Assembly (NCBI GenBank): GCA_016787485.1 | Contig: JAEUUL010000005.1 | Location: forward strand, 69,588-133,587 | Origin: Bacteroidota bacterium | GTDB taxonomy: Bacteria; Bacteroidota; Bacteroidia; NS11-12g; UBA955 | Length of the DNA stretch: 64,000 nucleotides | Direction of reading: 5' to 3' | Part shown: piece by piece, positions 53,413-62,552 of the stretch | Position numbering within the stretch: position 1 is the first letter of the stretch | How the letters are laid out: each line of letters starts with the position of its first letter | The notes under the pieces: generated by a model | Seen by the model: the letters and a program-made list of their open reading frames with translations, nothing else | The model's database searches: none | What the model was told of the DNA's origin: nothing | Position numbers and translations under genes: made by a program

Positions 53413-54414
53413 TCAAACAGCAACAATATCTGCCCGTAATTGCTCTGTTTGTTTCAGCAACTCCTTGAAAAACTGAAACCGTTGTTTTTCGGCTACTTTG
53501 CTTATCAGTGTGCTTTTGGCAATGAGATTCTGCATCCAGGCTTTTTCCTGGGTATTAAACCAGGAGTTCAGTGTACGCATGTAGTTAAAGGAGTTGTACC
53601 CGATATAACTGGCTTCCCGTTCCCCGGCCTGTATGATCACACAGTTGCTGCCTATCATCAGGTCGCAGGTATACAATTCATACGTAGTTGTGGTTTGCTG
53701 TCCGCTACCGGGTGAACGTTTGTACCCGTTTTCGCATTGGCTGCGGAGCAGTTCAATAATTTTCACCAGATCGCTGCACACCGCCAGTGCGGTCTCTTTC
53801 TCCCTGATGAATCCGGCTTCCCAGTAATACCGGACCTGACGGATGGTACTTTTCAAACTGTCTTCATTCCATATCTCGGTTGTGTTGAGATGTACGAATG
53901 ACTCAGCAATTTCGCGCATGAGCACAAACCAATGCTCAGGTATGGGAATATCTTCAATGCAGAGGGATTGCAGGCTTTGCACGTTCAATGTGCTTTTATT
54001 CCAGTACCCTACCTTGAACCGGGCCAAAGAAGGAAAGAACAGTGAGTAAAAAACAGGCAGGTCCTCTGCGGCATAGGTTACATGGCTCGAGTCTGCTTTC
54101 AGCAACAATTGAAGGTCGCGGTGCAGGGATTCCAGATACACCGCAAAACCATCCATGGCACCGGTAAACGGATGAACCTGAAAAGTGACGGCCCCGGGTT
54201 GCATGGACCACAGCGAATCCATCGAAATCTGAAAATGCCGGGCCAACTGCATCACTTCATCCAGACTCAGGTCTGTCTCACCCCGCAACCTGCGGTAAGC
54301 ACTGTCCGCACTGATCTTTAAAACCTCTGAAACTTCCTCGGCAAGGCTTATATGCGCTGGCACAGTCTGCTTCAGCAGCTCTACAAACTGTTTCTGGTAC
54401 CCTGCGTTCTCCAT
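53413..54414 (-). CDS. Helix-turn-helix regulator
   Basis: A 333-residue protein from the ATG at 54414 (MENAGYQKQFVELLKQ); the 15 upstream codons are unlikely. Residues ~10-75 form an XRE-like helix-turn-helix (SLAEEVSEVLKISADSAYRRLRGETDLSLDEVMQLARHFQISMDSL). The remaining ~250 residues are a conserved but unnamed C-terminal domain with aromatic and helical segments (YNSFNYMRTLNSWFNTQEKAWMQ). Proteins of this layout are common in Bacteroidota. It is divergent from the FlgO-like gene at 54633 (218 bp between starts), which may be its target. Confidence 0.8.
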   Translation of the reverse strand: MENAGYQKQFVELLKQTVPAHISLAEEVSEVLKISADSAYRRLRGETDLSLDEVMQLARHFQISMDSLWSMQPGAVTFQVHPFTGAMDGFAVYLESLHRDLQLLLKADSSHVTYAAEDLPVFYSLFFPSLARFKVGYWNKSTLNVQSLQSLCIEDIPIPEHWFVLMREIAESFVHLNTTEIWNEDSLKSTIRQVRYYWEAGFIREKETALAVCSDLVKIIELLRSQCENGYKRSPGSGQQTTTTYELYTCDLMIGSNCVIIQAGEREASYIGYNSFNYMRTLNSWFNTQEKAWMQNLIAKSTLISKVAEKQRFQFFKELLKQTEQLRADIVAV

Positions 54415-54632
54415 TTTTCTTTTGCGATTTTCCGTAAACGGTTGGTCAAAGATTGGCATTTTTTGCCAAAATGCAATCTGCTTCTGGTGTTTTTTGCCAG
54501 GTTTTGCCCCAATCGTTTGGCTGAATACCCCATCGTTTCATTTACTGCATGAATTGCAAAACCGCTTGCAGGTATCCGTTTTCGCCGCGGTTGACTCATC
54601 TCCAACTTTGCCGGTACCAAATCATAACAAAT

Positions 54633-55763
54633 ATGAAAAACACAATGAAGAAAATCAGCAGCCTCCTATTTACCAGCCTTGTTTTATTGCAAGGGCAGGC
54701 ACAAAATGGAACCGGCAAACCCCGTGTAGGTATGGCCGACTTTGATTGCAGCGGATATACCATAAACTCCCTGCAGGTAAAACAGTATTTGATCAACGAA
54801 CTCATCCGCACCGGAAAATACCAGGTCATGGACCGGCATGAGACCGAGTTTCTGGCAAAAAGAGATTCATTGCAAAGCGAAGGTTGCTTCAGCCGCGAAT
54901 GTCTCTCGGATTTCGGTAAAAAATTGAATGTGGACTATATGTTTACCGGCGACATCATGCGTATAGGCCAGAACATCAACGTAACGCTGAAACTGCTGAA
55001 TGTGAGTAAAGGCGAATTTGAAAATCAGCATGTGAAAGAATTTCTGTACATCCCCGGAAATGAATTGATGATGTTGCGCATTACGCTGAACGAAATGTTC
55101 GGATTGCCGAATGATGCGGAAACGGTAAAAAAACTGACAATGAAAGAAGATTTTGACAATGCAGTAAACAATCCGTACAAGCTGAGGTTGCGTACCGACG
55201 GTCCCCGCATGGGATTCGTGTTTTTTACAGGTACCAATGCAGACATTCTGATGGATAAAAAATCAGCAGGCGGTTTCGAAAGTGGATATCCTGCCATGTT
55301 TCAATTCGGTTATCAGTTTGAAAAACAGTATTTAAATGAAGGCAATTTTCAGGCTCTTTTCGAATTTATCCCCAATATTTCCGGCATTGACCAGGGCCGT
55401 TTTATTCCCAGTTTCACATTCCTGAATGGACTGAGAAACAACAAAAATGGCTGGGAATTTGGCATTGGTCCCAGCATTACGTTCACAAAAATGGCCGAAG
55501 GTTTTTATGATGCAGACAACAATTGGCACCTCAGCAGTGAGAAAGACATGTTTCCGGGTCTTACCCCCGATTTTGTGACCCGTCCGGATAGCCGTGGAGA
55601 CGTGACCATGACCACAGGACTGCTGATAGGTGTGGGTAAAACCTTTAAAAGTGGCCGGATGAATATACCGGTAAACGGATTTGTGATTCCTGCCAAAAAC
55701 GGACTCCGCTTTGGAGTGAGCTTCGGCTGGAATGCCAAAGGACGATACGACACAGTAAAATAA
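54633..55763 (+). CDS. FlgO/CsgG-like exported protein
   Basis: A 376-residue protein with the start at the ATG at 54633 and the signal peptide MKNTMKKISSLLFTSLVLLQGQAQ; the longer open frame is spurious. The N-terminal ~150 residues resemble the FlgO/CsgG-type alpha/beta domain (VGMADFDCSG, LINELIRTGKYQVMDRHE, LSDFGKKLNVDYMFTGDIMRIGQNINVTLKLLN). This domain in other proteins binds peptidoglycan- or outer-membrane-associated machinery. The C-terminal ~200 residues look like a small beta-barrel (GFVFFTGTNADIL ... LRFGVSFGWNAK). Two unknown envelope genes follow on the same strand. Two cysteines (ECFSREC-like: GCFSREC) may form a disulphide. Confidence 0.72.
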   Translation: MKNTMKKISSLLFTSLVLLQGQAQNGTGKPRVGMADFDCSGYTINSLQVKQYLINELIRTGKYQVMDRHETEFLAKRDSLQSEGCFSRECLSDFGKKLNVDYMFTGDIMRIGQNINVTLKLLNVSKGEFENQHVKEFLYIPGNELMMLRITLNEMFGLPNDAETVKKLTMKEDFDNAVNNPYKLRLRTDGPRMGFVFFTGTNADILMDKKSAGGFESGYPAMFQFGYQFEKQYLNEGNFQALFEFIPNISGIDQGRFIPSFTFLNGLRNNKNGWEFGIGPSITFTKMAEGFYDADNNWHLSSEKDMFPGLTPDFVTRPDSRGDVTMTTGLLIGVGKTFKSGRMNIPVNGFVIPAKNGLRFGVSFGWNAKGRYDTVK

Positions 55764-55827
55764 AACCCTCCCTGCTGCAGTACCGGGTAGTACCGGTGCT
55801 GTGGAATAAAACCAAAATCAATCCAAT

Positions 55828-56379
55828 ATGAAATTTACCATTTGTCTGTTTATCACCCTCATGTTCTGTTCCTGTGGTTCTGTGCAGATTTCCGCCCGCA
55901 GGTACAGCCGGGGATTGCATATCGAAACCGGTTGGCTGCAAAAAAAACAGCCGTATCTGCGTGCGGATTCCAAAAAGCACCGGACTGCCGGTTCAAAGCT
56001 TGATCAAAGCTTAGAAGAGCCCTGTATTTTTATTGAGAAAAAAACAGAAATACAATCGGGTTGCGCTGAAAAAAACGTGCAGTTAATCAATGATAACCAG
56101 GCAGTGGTAAAGACCGCGGACAAAAAGACCTGCGTACAAAACCCACAGAGGCTGTCAGAAAAAAAGAAGAATTTCTGTTCTGTAAAACAAGGCAAAGTTG
56201 CGCATGATTCTGCCCATCCCATTGAAGAAACATCCTTCAGTGCGCTGCATATCATTACCCTTATTTTCTCAGTATTGTTTGTGACCGGATTTCTCCTTTT
56301 TGGTACATGGATAGATGCCTTATTGTTCATTGTGCTGGCCATACTGGCCATAGTGGGTCTGCTTATAACCGGTGTATAA
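55828..56379 (+). CDS. Hypothetical lipoprotein-like membrane protein
   Basis: A 183-residue protein. The N-terminus MKFTICLFITLMFCSCGS contains a possible lipobox (FCSC), and the next part (RRYSRGLHIETG) resembles a motif often seen after the signal in small Bacteroidota envelope proteins. A charged, cysteine-containing middle (~40-135) is followed by two close transmembrane helices (IITLIFSVLFVTGFLLFG and ALLFIVLAILAIVGLLI). The topology with both a lipobox and C-terminal helices suggests inner-membrane localisation. It lies 64 bp after the FlgO-like gene and 2 bp before the next gene. Function unknown. Confidence 0.7.
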   Translation: MKFTICLFITLMFCSCGSVQISARRYSRGLHIETGWLQKKQPYLRADSKKHRTAGSKLDQSLEEPCIFIEKKTEIQSGCAEKNVQLINDNQAVVKTADKKTCVQNPQRLSEKKKNFCSVKQGKVAHDSAHPIEETSFSALHIITLIFSVLFVTGFLLFGTWIDALLFIVLAILAIVGLLITGV

Positions 56380-56381
56380 CC

Positions 56382-57122
56382 ATGAAAAACAGCATTTCAA
56401 TCCTTCTTTGTCTGGGAATTTTACAGAGCAGTTTAAAAGCCCAGTTGCCTTTTTCCCGTCCACTCATGAGCAATGACCTCACGTATCGCCCGGTACGGAA
56501 TCAAACCGGGGTGACAGGCACATTCAGTCCAGGCAATTTTGGGATCAGTCATTTTTATCAGGGACGCATTCAGGGTGCAAACCATATAGCCACAGAAATA
56601 GGGACATTCTCCAACGGCGATACCCTGGATCTGAAACACTACCGCTGGGAGCAATGGTTTGCGGGTGCAGGAATGGGCAGTGAAGTGCGTTTCCAGTATA
56701 TCCATCTGCAAATTCAGTCAGGTATCGGTTATCAGAATATTTACCACAAGCATTACGATACTGGCAGGCAGATACAGCGCATGAAACAGGACCATTTGTA
56801 CGGATGGCTGCAGGGAAGTATCAGCTATTCAAAACCCCGTTTCCAGGCAGGCATTTGTGTGCGGGTTTCCGGTTATTATTCCATTGCCCGGCAGGGTACG
56901 ACACAGGAATTTTCGGAGAATCCGGAGAAATTTCGCACCGGGGTTTTGCTCATGTCCAAATACCCCACGGCAGAACCCGCAATATTTGTAAACAAAACAC
57001 TGAGCAGAGACAGGGGAACCAGCATCGGTATGCAGATTACAGGCAGGGAATTTATGCAGGATAACGGGATTCAGTGGCCTTCGCAATTCAGTGCGAATGT
57101 GAGTGTGAGGTACGGGTTTTAA
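56382..57122 (+). CDS. Hypothetical outer-membrane beta-barrel protein
   Basis: A 246-residue exported protein from the ATG at 56382 ([21 protein letters not shown] signal peptide); the frame extends 25 codons into the preceding gene and is trimmed. Alternating hydrophobic strands ([67 protein letters not shown]) and the final [11 protein letters not shown] with a terminal Phe suggest a barrel of about 10-12 strands. It is the third gene of the FlgO-like group. Its stop overlaps the lolD stop on the other strand by 4 bp. Confidence 0.68.
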   Translation: MKNSISILLCLGILQSSLKAQLPFSRPLMSNDLTYRPVRNQTGVTGTFSPGNFGISHFYQGRIQGANHIATEIGTFSNGDTLDLKHYRWEQWFAGAGMGSEVRFQYIHLQIQSGIGYQNIYHKHYDTGRQIQRMKQDHLYGWLQGSISYSKPRFQAGICVRVSGYYSIARQGTTQEFSENPEKFRTGVLLMSKYPTAEPAIFVNKTLSRDRGTSIGMQITGREFMQDNGIQWPSQFSANVSVRYGF

Positions 57123-57769
57123 ATCATCACCCCGTCGCGCATTTTCAGGTTGCGGTCTGCCATGGCAGCCAGTTGCGGGTTGTGGGTCACGATCACAAAC
57201 GTTTGTCCCATTTCGTCCCGCAGTCTGAAAAAATATTTGTGCAGCATTTCTGCATTGGCACTGTCCAGGTTGCCACTCGGTTCATCGGCCAGCACCACAG
57301 CCGGACCATTAATCAGCGCCCTTGCAATGGCCACCCTTTGTTGTTCGCCGCCACTCAGTTGGTTGGGTTTGTGGCTTGCCCTTTCTCTGAGTCCGAGCAA
57401 TGACATCAATTCCTGTGCTTTGGCAGTGGCAGCGGATTTTTTCACCCCGGCAATCCAGGCGGGTATGCACACATTTTCAAGTGCATTAAACTCTGGCAGT
57501 AACTGATGGAACTGGAATACAAAACCAATATGCGCATTGCGGAAATCAGCCAGTTTGTTGCCGCGAAACCCGGAAATAACCTGTCCCTGACAAGTTACTG
57601 TTCCAGAGTCAGGTTTGTCCAGTGTACCCAGGATATGAAGCAAGGTACTTTTGCCCGCCCCGCTTTCTCCGGTTATGCTCACAATTTCGCCGGACTGTAC
57701 CTCCAGACTGATCCCTTTCAGCACCGGAAGTGCGCCATAAGACTTTACAATACCTGTACAACTGAGCAT
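57119..57769 (-). CDS. lolD: LolD-like ABC transporter ATPase
   Basis: A 216-residue ABC ATPase of the LolD/MacB-type (MJ0796-like) group, starting at the ATG at 57769. Walker [11 protein letters not shown]-loop region [13 protein letters not shown], signature [15 protein letters not shown], Walker [13 protein letters not shown] and the switch histidine in FVIVTHNPQ are all intact. In the Lol system it energises release of outer-membrane lipoproteins; membrane subunits are not adjacent, so the gene symbol is by similarity. A TAGTTTTG -7 box ends 15 bp upstream of the start. Confidence 0.92.
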   Translation of the reverse strand: MLSCTGIVKSYGALPVLKGISLEVQSGEIVSITGESGAGKSTLLHILGTLDKPDSGTVTCQGQVISGFRGNKLADFRNAHIGFVFQFHQLLPEFNALENVCIPAWIAGVKKSAATAKAQELMSLLGLRERASHKPNQLSGGEQQRVAIARALINGPAVVLADEPSGNLDSANAEMLHKYFFRLRDEMGQTFVIVTHNPQLAAMADRNLKMRDGVMI

Positions 57770-57784
57770 AAAAAGAAACCTGCG

Positions 57785-57792
57785 CAAAACTA
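57785..57792 (-). promoter_or_regulatory. Predicted -7 box of lolD
   Basis: The minus strand reads TAGTTTTG, a full TAnnTTTG match, 15 bp before the ATG at 57769. Confidence 0.45.
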
Positions 57793-57865
57793 CAGGGAAT
57801 CGGTCAAATCCGGGCCAGGGTGAAAAATGACTGAAGAAAGCATTCTGAAAGCGCAGAAAAACGGG

Positions 57866-57873
57866 TAATTTCG
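57866..57873 (+). promoter_or_regulatory. Candidate -7 box of sucC
   Basis: TAATTTCG (one mismatch to TAnnTTTG) ends 24 bp before the sucC ATG. The same TAATTTCG octamer precedes secA and the cytochrome gene. Confidence 0.35.
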
Positions 57874-57897
57874 CGACCTCAATTCGAATCAGATTGT

Positions 57898-59124
57898 ATG
57901 AACATCCATGAATATCAGGCCAAAGAAATCCTGAAGAAATACGGAGTAGCCGTGCAGGGTGGCTTTGTAGCCGAGACCCCGGAGCAGGCTTTGGAAGCTG
58001 CCAGAAAAGTAAAAGAAGAATTTAACAGCGACTGGTGTGTGGTAAAAGCCCAGATCCATGCCGGTGGCCGTGGCAAAGGCAAAATTGCCGGCACAGAACA
58101 CCGTGGGGTACAGGTGGCCAAAAACCCGGAACAAGCCTCTGAAATTGCAGGCAACCTGCTGGGCGGCACCCTGGTAACCATACAAACCGGTGCTGCCGGT
58201 AAAGTGGTAAACAAAGTGCTGGTGGCCCAGGACGTGTTTTACCCCGGTGCACAGGAACCAAAAGAGTACTACATGAGTGTGCTGCTGGACCGCCAGACCA
58301 AGCGCAACGTAATAATCTATACCACCGAAGGGGGTATGGATATTGAAGAAGTAGCCGAAAATCATCCGGAAAAGATTCACCGTGAGTGGGTGGATCCGGG
58401 AGTGGGTTTCCAGCCTTTTCAGGCTCGGAAAATCGCCTTCAACCTGGGGCTGGAAGGAAAAGCCTTCAAGGAAATGGTGGCTTTTGTTACCGCACTGTAC
58501 AAGGCGTATGAGGAAACCGACAGCGCCATGTTTGAAATCAACCCCGTGCTGAAAACCAGCGACGACCGCATTATTGCCGTAGACGCCAAGGTAAACCTCG
58601 ACGACAACGCCCTCTACCGCCACCCGGACTATGCTGCCCTGCGGGACCTGGCAGAAGAAGATCCTACTGAGGTGGAAGCCGGTAAGTACAACCTGAACTA
58701 TGTGAAGCTGGACGGCAATGTGGGCTGCATGGTAAACGGCGCCGGACTGGCCATGGCCACCATGGACATCATCAAACTCAGCGGCGGGGAGCCGGCCAAC
58801 TTCCTGGATGTGGGAGGTACAGCCAATGCAGAGACCGTGGAAGCCGGTTTCCGCATCATCATGAGTGACCCGGCGGTAAAAGCCATCCTCATCAACATCT
58901 TTGGGGGCATTGTGCGCTGCGACCGCGTGGCCAACGGTGTGGTGGAAGCCTATAAAAAAATCGGCGATGTAAAAATCCCCATCATTGTGCGCCTGCAGGG
59001 CACCAATGCGGTGGAAGCCAAAAAAATCATAGACGAAAGCGGACTGAAAGTGTACAGCGCCATTGCGTTGAAAGACGCGGCCGACCTGGTAAAACAGGTG
59101 TTGTCTGAAAACAGTGCGGCGTAA
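57898..59124 (+). CDS. sucC: Succinyl-CoA ligase (ADP-forming) beta subunit
   Basis: A 408-residue TCA-cycle enzyme subunit that with SucD converts succinyl-CoA to succinate with nucleotide formation. The ATP-grasp domain is evident ([65 protein letters not shown]), followed by the C-terminal CoA-ligase domain ([49 protein letters not shown]). Length is normal for Bacteroidota. sucD is not in the window; the next gene is mscL after a terminator, so sucC appears monocistronic here. Confidence 0.97.
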   Translation: MNIHEYQAKEILKKYGVAVQGGFVAETPEQALEAARKVKEEFNSDWCVVKAQIHAGGRGKGKIAGTEHRGVQVAKNPEQASEIAGNLLGGTLVTIQTGAAGKVVNKVLVAQDVFYPGAQEPKEYYMSVLLDRQTKRNVIIYTTEGGMDIEEVAENHPEKIHREWVDPGVGFQPFQARKIAFNLGLEGKAFKEMVAFVTALYKAYEETDSAMFEINPVLKTSDDRIIAVDAKVNLDDNALYRHPDYAALRDLAEEDPTEVEAGKYNLNYVKLDGNVGCMVNGAGLAMATMDIIKLSGGEPANFLDVGGTANAETVEAGFRIIMSDPAVKAILINIFGGIVRCDRVANGVVEAYKKIGDVKIPIIVRLQGTNAVEAKKIIDESGLKVYSAIALKDAADLVKQVLSENSAA

Positions 59125-59147
59125 ATCCCAAACTTTAACCCATATTG

Positions 59148-59177
59148 AAATCCGGTCTGTAATGACCGGATTTTTTT
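59148..59177 (+). terminator. Intrinsic terminator after sucC
   Basis: AAATCCGGTC (59148-59157) pairs with GACCGGATTT (59164-59173), with a 6-base loop and a T-run to 59177, 24 bp past the sucC stop. Confidence 0.85.
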
Positions 59178-59182
59178 ATTTC

Positions 59183-59213
59183 CTTGCATTTTCCCTGTTT
59201 TGGAATAGGTTTG
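59183..59213 (+). promoter_or_regulatory. Predicted mscL promoter
   Basis: CTTG (59183-59186; the consensus is TTTG), 19 bp, then TAGGTTTG (59206-59213), an exact -7 match. The -7 box ends 25 bp before the ATG at 59239. This is one of the best promoter candidates in the window. Confidence 0.55.
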
Positions 59214-59238
59214 CAATACCAACTAAATCAAATTAACC

Positions 59239-59535
59239 ATGGGATTTGTATCAGAATTCAAAGAGTTCATCAACAAGGGCAATGTGATGGACCTGGCCGT
59301 GGCCGTAATCATCGGTAGCGCATTTCAAAAGATTGTAGACAGCCTGGTGAATGACATCATCATGCCCATTATCGCCATGCTGGGTAATATGGACAACATT
59401 GAAAAACTCGTTGCAGGGCCCTTTACCTATGGCAAACTGATGGCAGCGGTCATCAATTTCATACTCATCGCCCTGGTATTGTTTATCATGGTAAAAGCCA
59501 TGAATCGGGCGAAAAGTACGGTGGTGAAGGAGTAA
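59239..59535 (+). CDS. mscL: Large-conductance mechanosensitive channel MscL
   Basis: A 98-residue channel that opens under membrane tension to release osmolytes. The N-terminal helix and first transmembrane helix are highly conserved (FKEFINKGNVMDLAVAVIIGSAFQKIVDSLVNDIIMP), including the GNVxDLAVxVIIGxAF pore region; the second helix is MAAVINFILIALVLFIMVKAMN. The protein is shorter than the ~136-residue E. coli MscL: the periplasmic loop is short and the cytoplasmic C-terminal helix bundle is absent (it ends at STVVKE). Short forms occur in Bacteroidota, so it is probably functional. It has its own promoter and follows the sucC terminator. Confidence 0.95.
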   Translation: MGFVSEFKEFINKGNVMDLAVAVIIGSAFQKIVDSLVNDIIMPIIAMLGNMDNIEKLVAGPFTYGKLMAAVINFILIALVLFIMVKAMNRAKSTVVKE

Positions 59536-59680
59536 TTCCCCCCCCGAATATTTATTAAATGCCGACATTCATTGCCGGTCTGTTTCATCGTGCGCCCTGG
59601 TTTTTACAACACTTAATTATGGTGATATTTCACATTTCCCTTCCGCTTTTTTTACCCGTATTTTGTGACCGCATAACACA

Positions 59681-60616
59681 ATGAAAATACGCAGCTTCTT
59701 TTTCGTATTCCTGATGGCCGGCAGTTTGCTTCGTTTGCAATCCGCTGCCAATGACACCACCAAAATCTGGACCCGCGGCGCGGAAATCGGCCTCAATGCC
59801 TCCCTCTCCGGTACCTCGCCCAACTGGAGTGGTGGCGCAGCCAATAACATCGCCGGCAACGTTTTTTTCAACGGTTTTGCCAATGCCAAAAAACACCATA
59901 GCAGCTGGGACAATGTGCTTAAAATCAATGTGGGGCAACTGAGTACACAATACCTGGATAATTTTGGAACCAAGCACCGCAGCACTAAAAAGAACATCGA
60001 CAACGTATTCTTCGACAGCAAATACGGCTACAGTTTTCAAAAAGTGAAATGGCTGAGTGCCTATGCGGGCCTGAACATACAAACCCAGCTGCTGCCCGGC
60101 TACAGCTATGGCAAAGACAGCAACGGCATAGAAACCCGCAGCCAGATCACCAGCTTCCTCAGCCAGGGACAATCCATGCCCGCCATAGGGCTGGAAGCCA
60201 AACCCCGTGAATGGTTTTTTGCCCGCCTGGGTCTGGGGGCTATCAAACAAACCTATTTTCTGAACCAGAAACTGTATGGTTTGCGGAATGAAACCACAAT
60301 CGCCGGGGTAAAAAAAGGAAAATACATTTACAATGAAGTCGGGTTTCAGTTGCAGGCCGGCCTCAACCGCGATTTCGGCAAGGCAAAACAGTACAATCTG
60401 AAAGTGAATTATCTGGGCTTTGCACCGTACAATTTCGCAAAAAGCAACAGTCCGCTGGATAGTCGTGTTGACGTGGGATTTGTGGCTAAAATCAGCAAAT
60501 ACGTCAATTTCAATTATACCCTCATCTCCATTTTTGACAAGGACCTTTCCAAGCCCGGGCACAACGCCTGGCAAAACAGCTGGATTGTGGGATTGGGATT
60601 TTTGTATAAGCTGTAA
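59681..60616 (+). CDS. DUF3078 outer-membrane protein
   Basis: A 311-residue exported protein with the signal peptide MKIRSFFFVFLMAGSLLRLQSA. It matches the Bacteroidota-specific DUF3078 family: WTRGAEIGLNASLSGTSPNWSGGAANNIAGN near the N-terminus, DNVLKINVGQLSTQ, KNIDNVFFDSKYGYSF, the repeated strand/turn pattern, and a closing WIVGLGFLYKL with a barrel-like final strand. The family is thought to be an outer-membrane barrel of unknown function. It stands alone between mscL and the gene at 60690, both on the same strand. Confidence 0.88.
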   Translation: MKIRSFFFVFLMAGSLLRLQSAANDTTKIWTRGAEIGLNASLSGTSPNWSGGAANNIAGNVFFNGFANAKKHHSSWDNVLKINVGQLSTQYLDNFGTKHRSTKKNIDNVFFDSKYGYSFQKVKWLSAYAGLNIQTQLLPGYSYGKDSNGIETRSQITSFLSQGQSMPAIGLEAKPREWFFARLGLGAIKQTYFLNQKLYGLRNETTIAGVKKGKYIYNEVGFQLQAGLNRDFGKAKQYNLKVNYLGFAPYNFAKSNSPLDSRVDVGFVAKISKYVNFNYTLISIFDKDLSKPGHNAWQNSWIVGLGFLYKL

Positions 60617-60689
60617 GACCGGAATTTTTGCGATAAAAAGCTGACAAGGGGACCTTTTCAGACCTGCCTTTTTTGCCGTAATTTGCCAT

Positions 60690-62519
60690 ATGCGATTTTG
60701 CCTTTTACTGGTGTGTTTGCTTGCGACCTCCCTGGTTGAGGCACAGATGATGCCGGAATATTCTGCCGTACTTAAGAAAATATATAAAGTATACGAAACA
60801 GAAATCATGTCTCCCTTTCAGCTTATGAAAAAGCGTGATGGATGGTGGATTGCAGAACTGGATTATTCCACAGGAACCACTGTGAGAAAAAATGAGAAAC
60901 TCTACTGGAACAAAAAAACAGGCAATTTTACTGCACTGAATTACCCGAAACGGAAAACCCCACTCAATTCACAGGAAGAATTGTATGCCCATGGTTACCG
61001 TGCAACCGATGCATACAATTATGAACGCTGCATCTATTATGGGTACGATGACTGGAGTTCAGATGTCATTCAGGATTTAGGCCACCGCAAGGACCTGAGC
61101 AATGAAGAATTGGAAAGTCTCGCCAGGGCGTATAGCCATTATGCTATGCCTTTTCTGGGCAACAATCAATGGTTGTATGCCGCCAACCCTACAGGGGCCC
61201 ACCGGGATAAAATGAAATATACCGTGTTACCCCAGAACCGGGTAGACAGCTTTTTGAAATATTCAGAAGCTGAATTAATGACTATACAAAAAATCATCGG
61301 CAGAGATCCCAATTATCCGGTGATTGTAGGACATATCCGCAACAAAATGGCCAATGAATGCATGCATATTTATCACCAATTGCATATGGCGGGGCGCGGT
61401 GAATATGCAGAACAATTTCTGTTGAGAGCACAATACGATCCCCTGCGCATAAGCACTGCAAAGAATTTTCTGAACGGATTGCCCGCGAATGCCATATTGT
61501 TTACCAATGGAGACAATGATACATATCCCGTATGGTATGTGCAGCAAGCCCTGAACCATCGCCGGGATGTATGCGTCATGAACATAAGTCTGCTGGGAAT
61601 TAAAAAATATGTTGACCTTACAACCACACCCGGAAGCCCTTTTGGAACAGTGAGAATGAAGTACCGGAATTCCGGTGGGTACAAGAATAAATACATCAAA
61701 AGTGAGGTGGTTGAAAATCGCAGTGAAAAATTACATAGGGTTCAGGATGCAGACACATTGTTGATGCAATTGTATGACGATACCAGCGGAAACCTGACAT
61801 TTTATCTGGACGAAATATACCTGCATAACGGGCAGGATTCAGCTTTCATTCCTGCAAGTCGTTATTATTCGTATACGGATTTTGCACAATGGGAAATTTT
61901 CAATTCAAACAAGCGCCCCGTGTATTACACGTTTTGGGGTGCAGAGGAAAACAATACGTTCCGCCAATTGTCTCTTGAAGGGGTGAATTATCGTTTCCGG
62001 AAAATCAATGATGAAAAACCTTTGCGCATTGATTCCGCAGGCACATCCGGTTTCTGGCTGAATCATTTCACCCCTCCTGAGGCTGACACAATGGACGCTG
62101 CTGTTACCGACTGGTCCATGCAAGCCCTTTTTTCAGAATATTATAAAAGTCTGTCGGCCGCCATACAATATCACTACCACCTGGGTCAGAAAGAAACGGT
62201 GCGCCAACTCATAGACATAGGGATGAATCTGTATCCCGATCACGGATTGCATTACAACAGCGGTTTGGGACCCTTTATCAGGGCCGTGGCGGCTACCGGA
62301 GATATGTCCAAAACAGGTTTATTGCTCCCCCGGTATCTTCAGATGTGCAGGGATGAACATGCTGCGTGGCTCGCAACATCAAATGAAGAGGAAGAAAATG
62401 CCCTGATATTCCATTCAAATCAGCAATATGAAGTGGAAGCCATGAAATACGAGCCTGCATTAGACCAGTTTTTACCGGCCATAGACCAATGCCTGGATGA
62501 ATTGAAGGCAATGAAATAA
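60690..62519 (+). CDS. Secreted protein resembling the soluble tail of DUF2723 proteins
   Basis: A 609-residue protein with the signal peptide MRFCLLLVCLLATSLVEAQ and no further membrane helices. The middle part contains AKNFLNGLPANAILFTNGDND and TYPVWYVQQALNHRRDVCVMNISLLG, which match the conserved soluble region after the membrane part of Bacteroidota DUF2723 proteins (ILFTxGDNDTxPLWYxQ, then R-DVxVxNxSLL). Here no glycosyltransferase-like membrane part precedes it. The C-terminal ~150 residues are helical (TPR-like). The function is unknown. A GTAATTTGC string 4 bp before the ATG resembles -7 boxes of this genome. Confidence 0.72.
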   Translation: MRFCLLLVCLLATSLVEAQMMPEYSAVLKKIYKVYETEIMSPFQLMKKRDGWWIAELDYSTGTTVRKNEKLYWNKKTGNFTALNYPKRKTPLNSQEELYAHGYRATDAYNYERCIYYGYDDWSSDVIQDLGHRKDLSNEELESLARAYSHYAMPFLGNNQWLYAANPTGAHRDKMKYTVLPQNRVDSFLKYSEAELMTIQKIIGRDPNYPVIVGHIRNKMANECMHIYHQLHMAGRGEYAEQFLLRAQYDPLRISTAKNFLNGLPANAILFTNGDNDTYPVWYVQQALNHRRDVCVMNISLLGIKKYVDLTTTPGSPFGTVRMKYRNSGGYKNKYIKSEVVENRSEKLHRVQDADTLLMQLYDDTSGNLTFYLDEIYLHNGQDSAFIPASRYYSYTDFAQWEIFNSNKRPVYYTFWGAEENNTFRQLSLEGVNYRFRKINDEKPLRIDSAGTSGFWLNHFTPPEADTMDAAVTDWSMQALFSEYYKSLSAAIQYHYHLGQKETVRQLIDIGMNLYPDHGLHYNSGLGPFIRAVAATGDMSKTGLLLPRYLQMCRDEHAAWLATSNEEEENALIFHSNQQYEVEAMKYEPALDQFLPAIDQCLDELKAMK

Positions 62520-62552
62520 CTGATTCGTGCGGATTTGTTGTAATTTGCGCCT

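Noticed and set aside
59630-60808. 392-codon open frame antisense to the DUF3078 gene
   Set aside because: It overlaps both the DUF3078 gene and the next gene's start, has no recognisable domain, and looks like the reverse shadow of a well-conserved protein.
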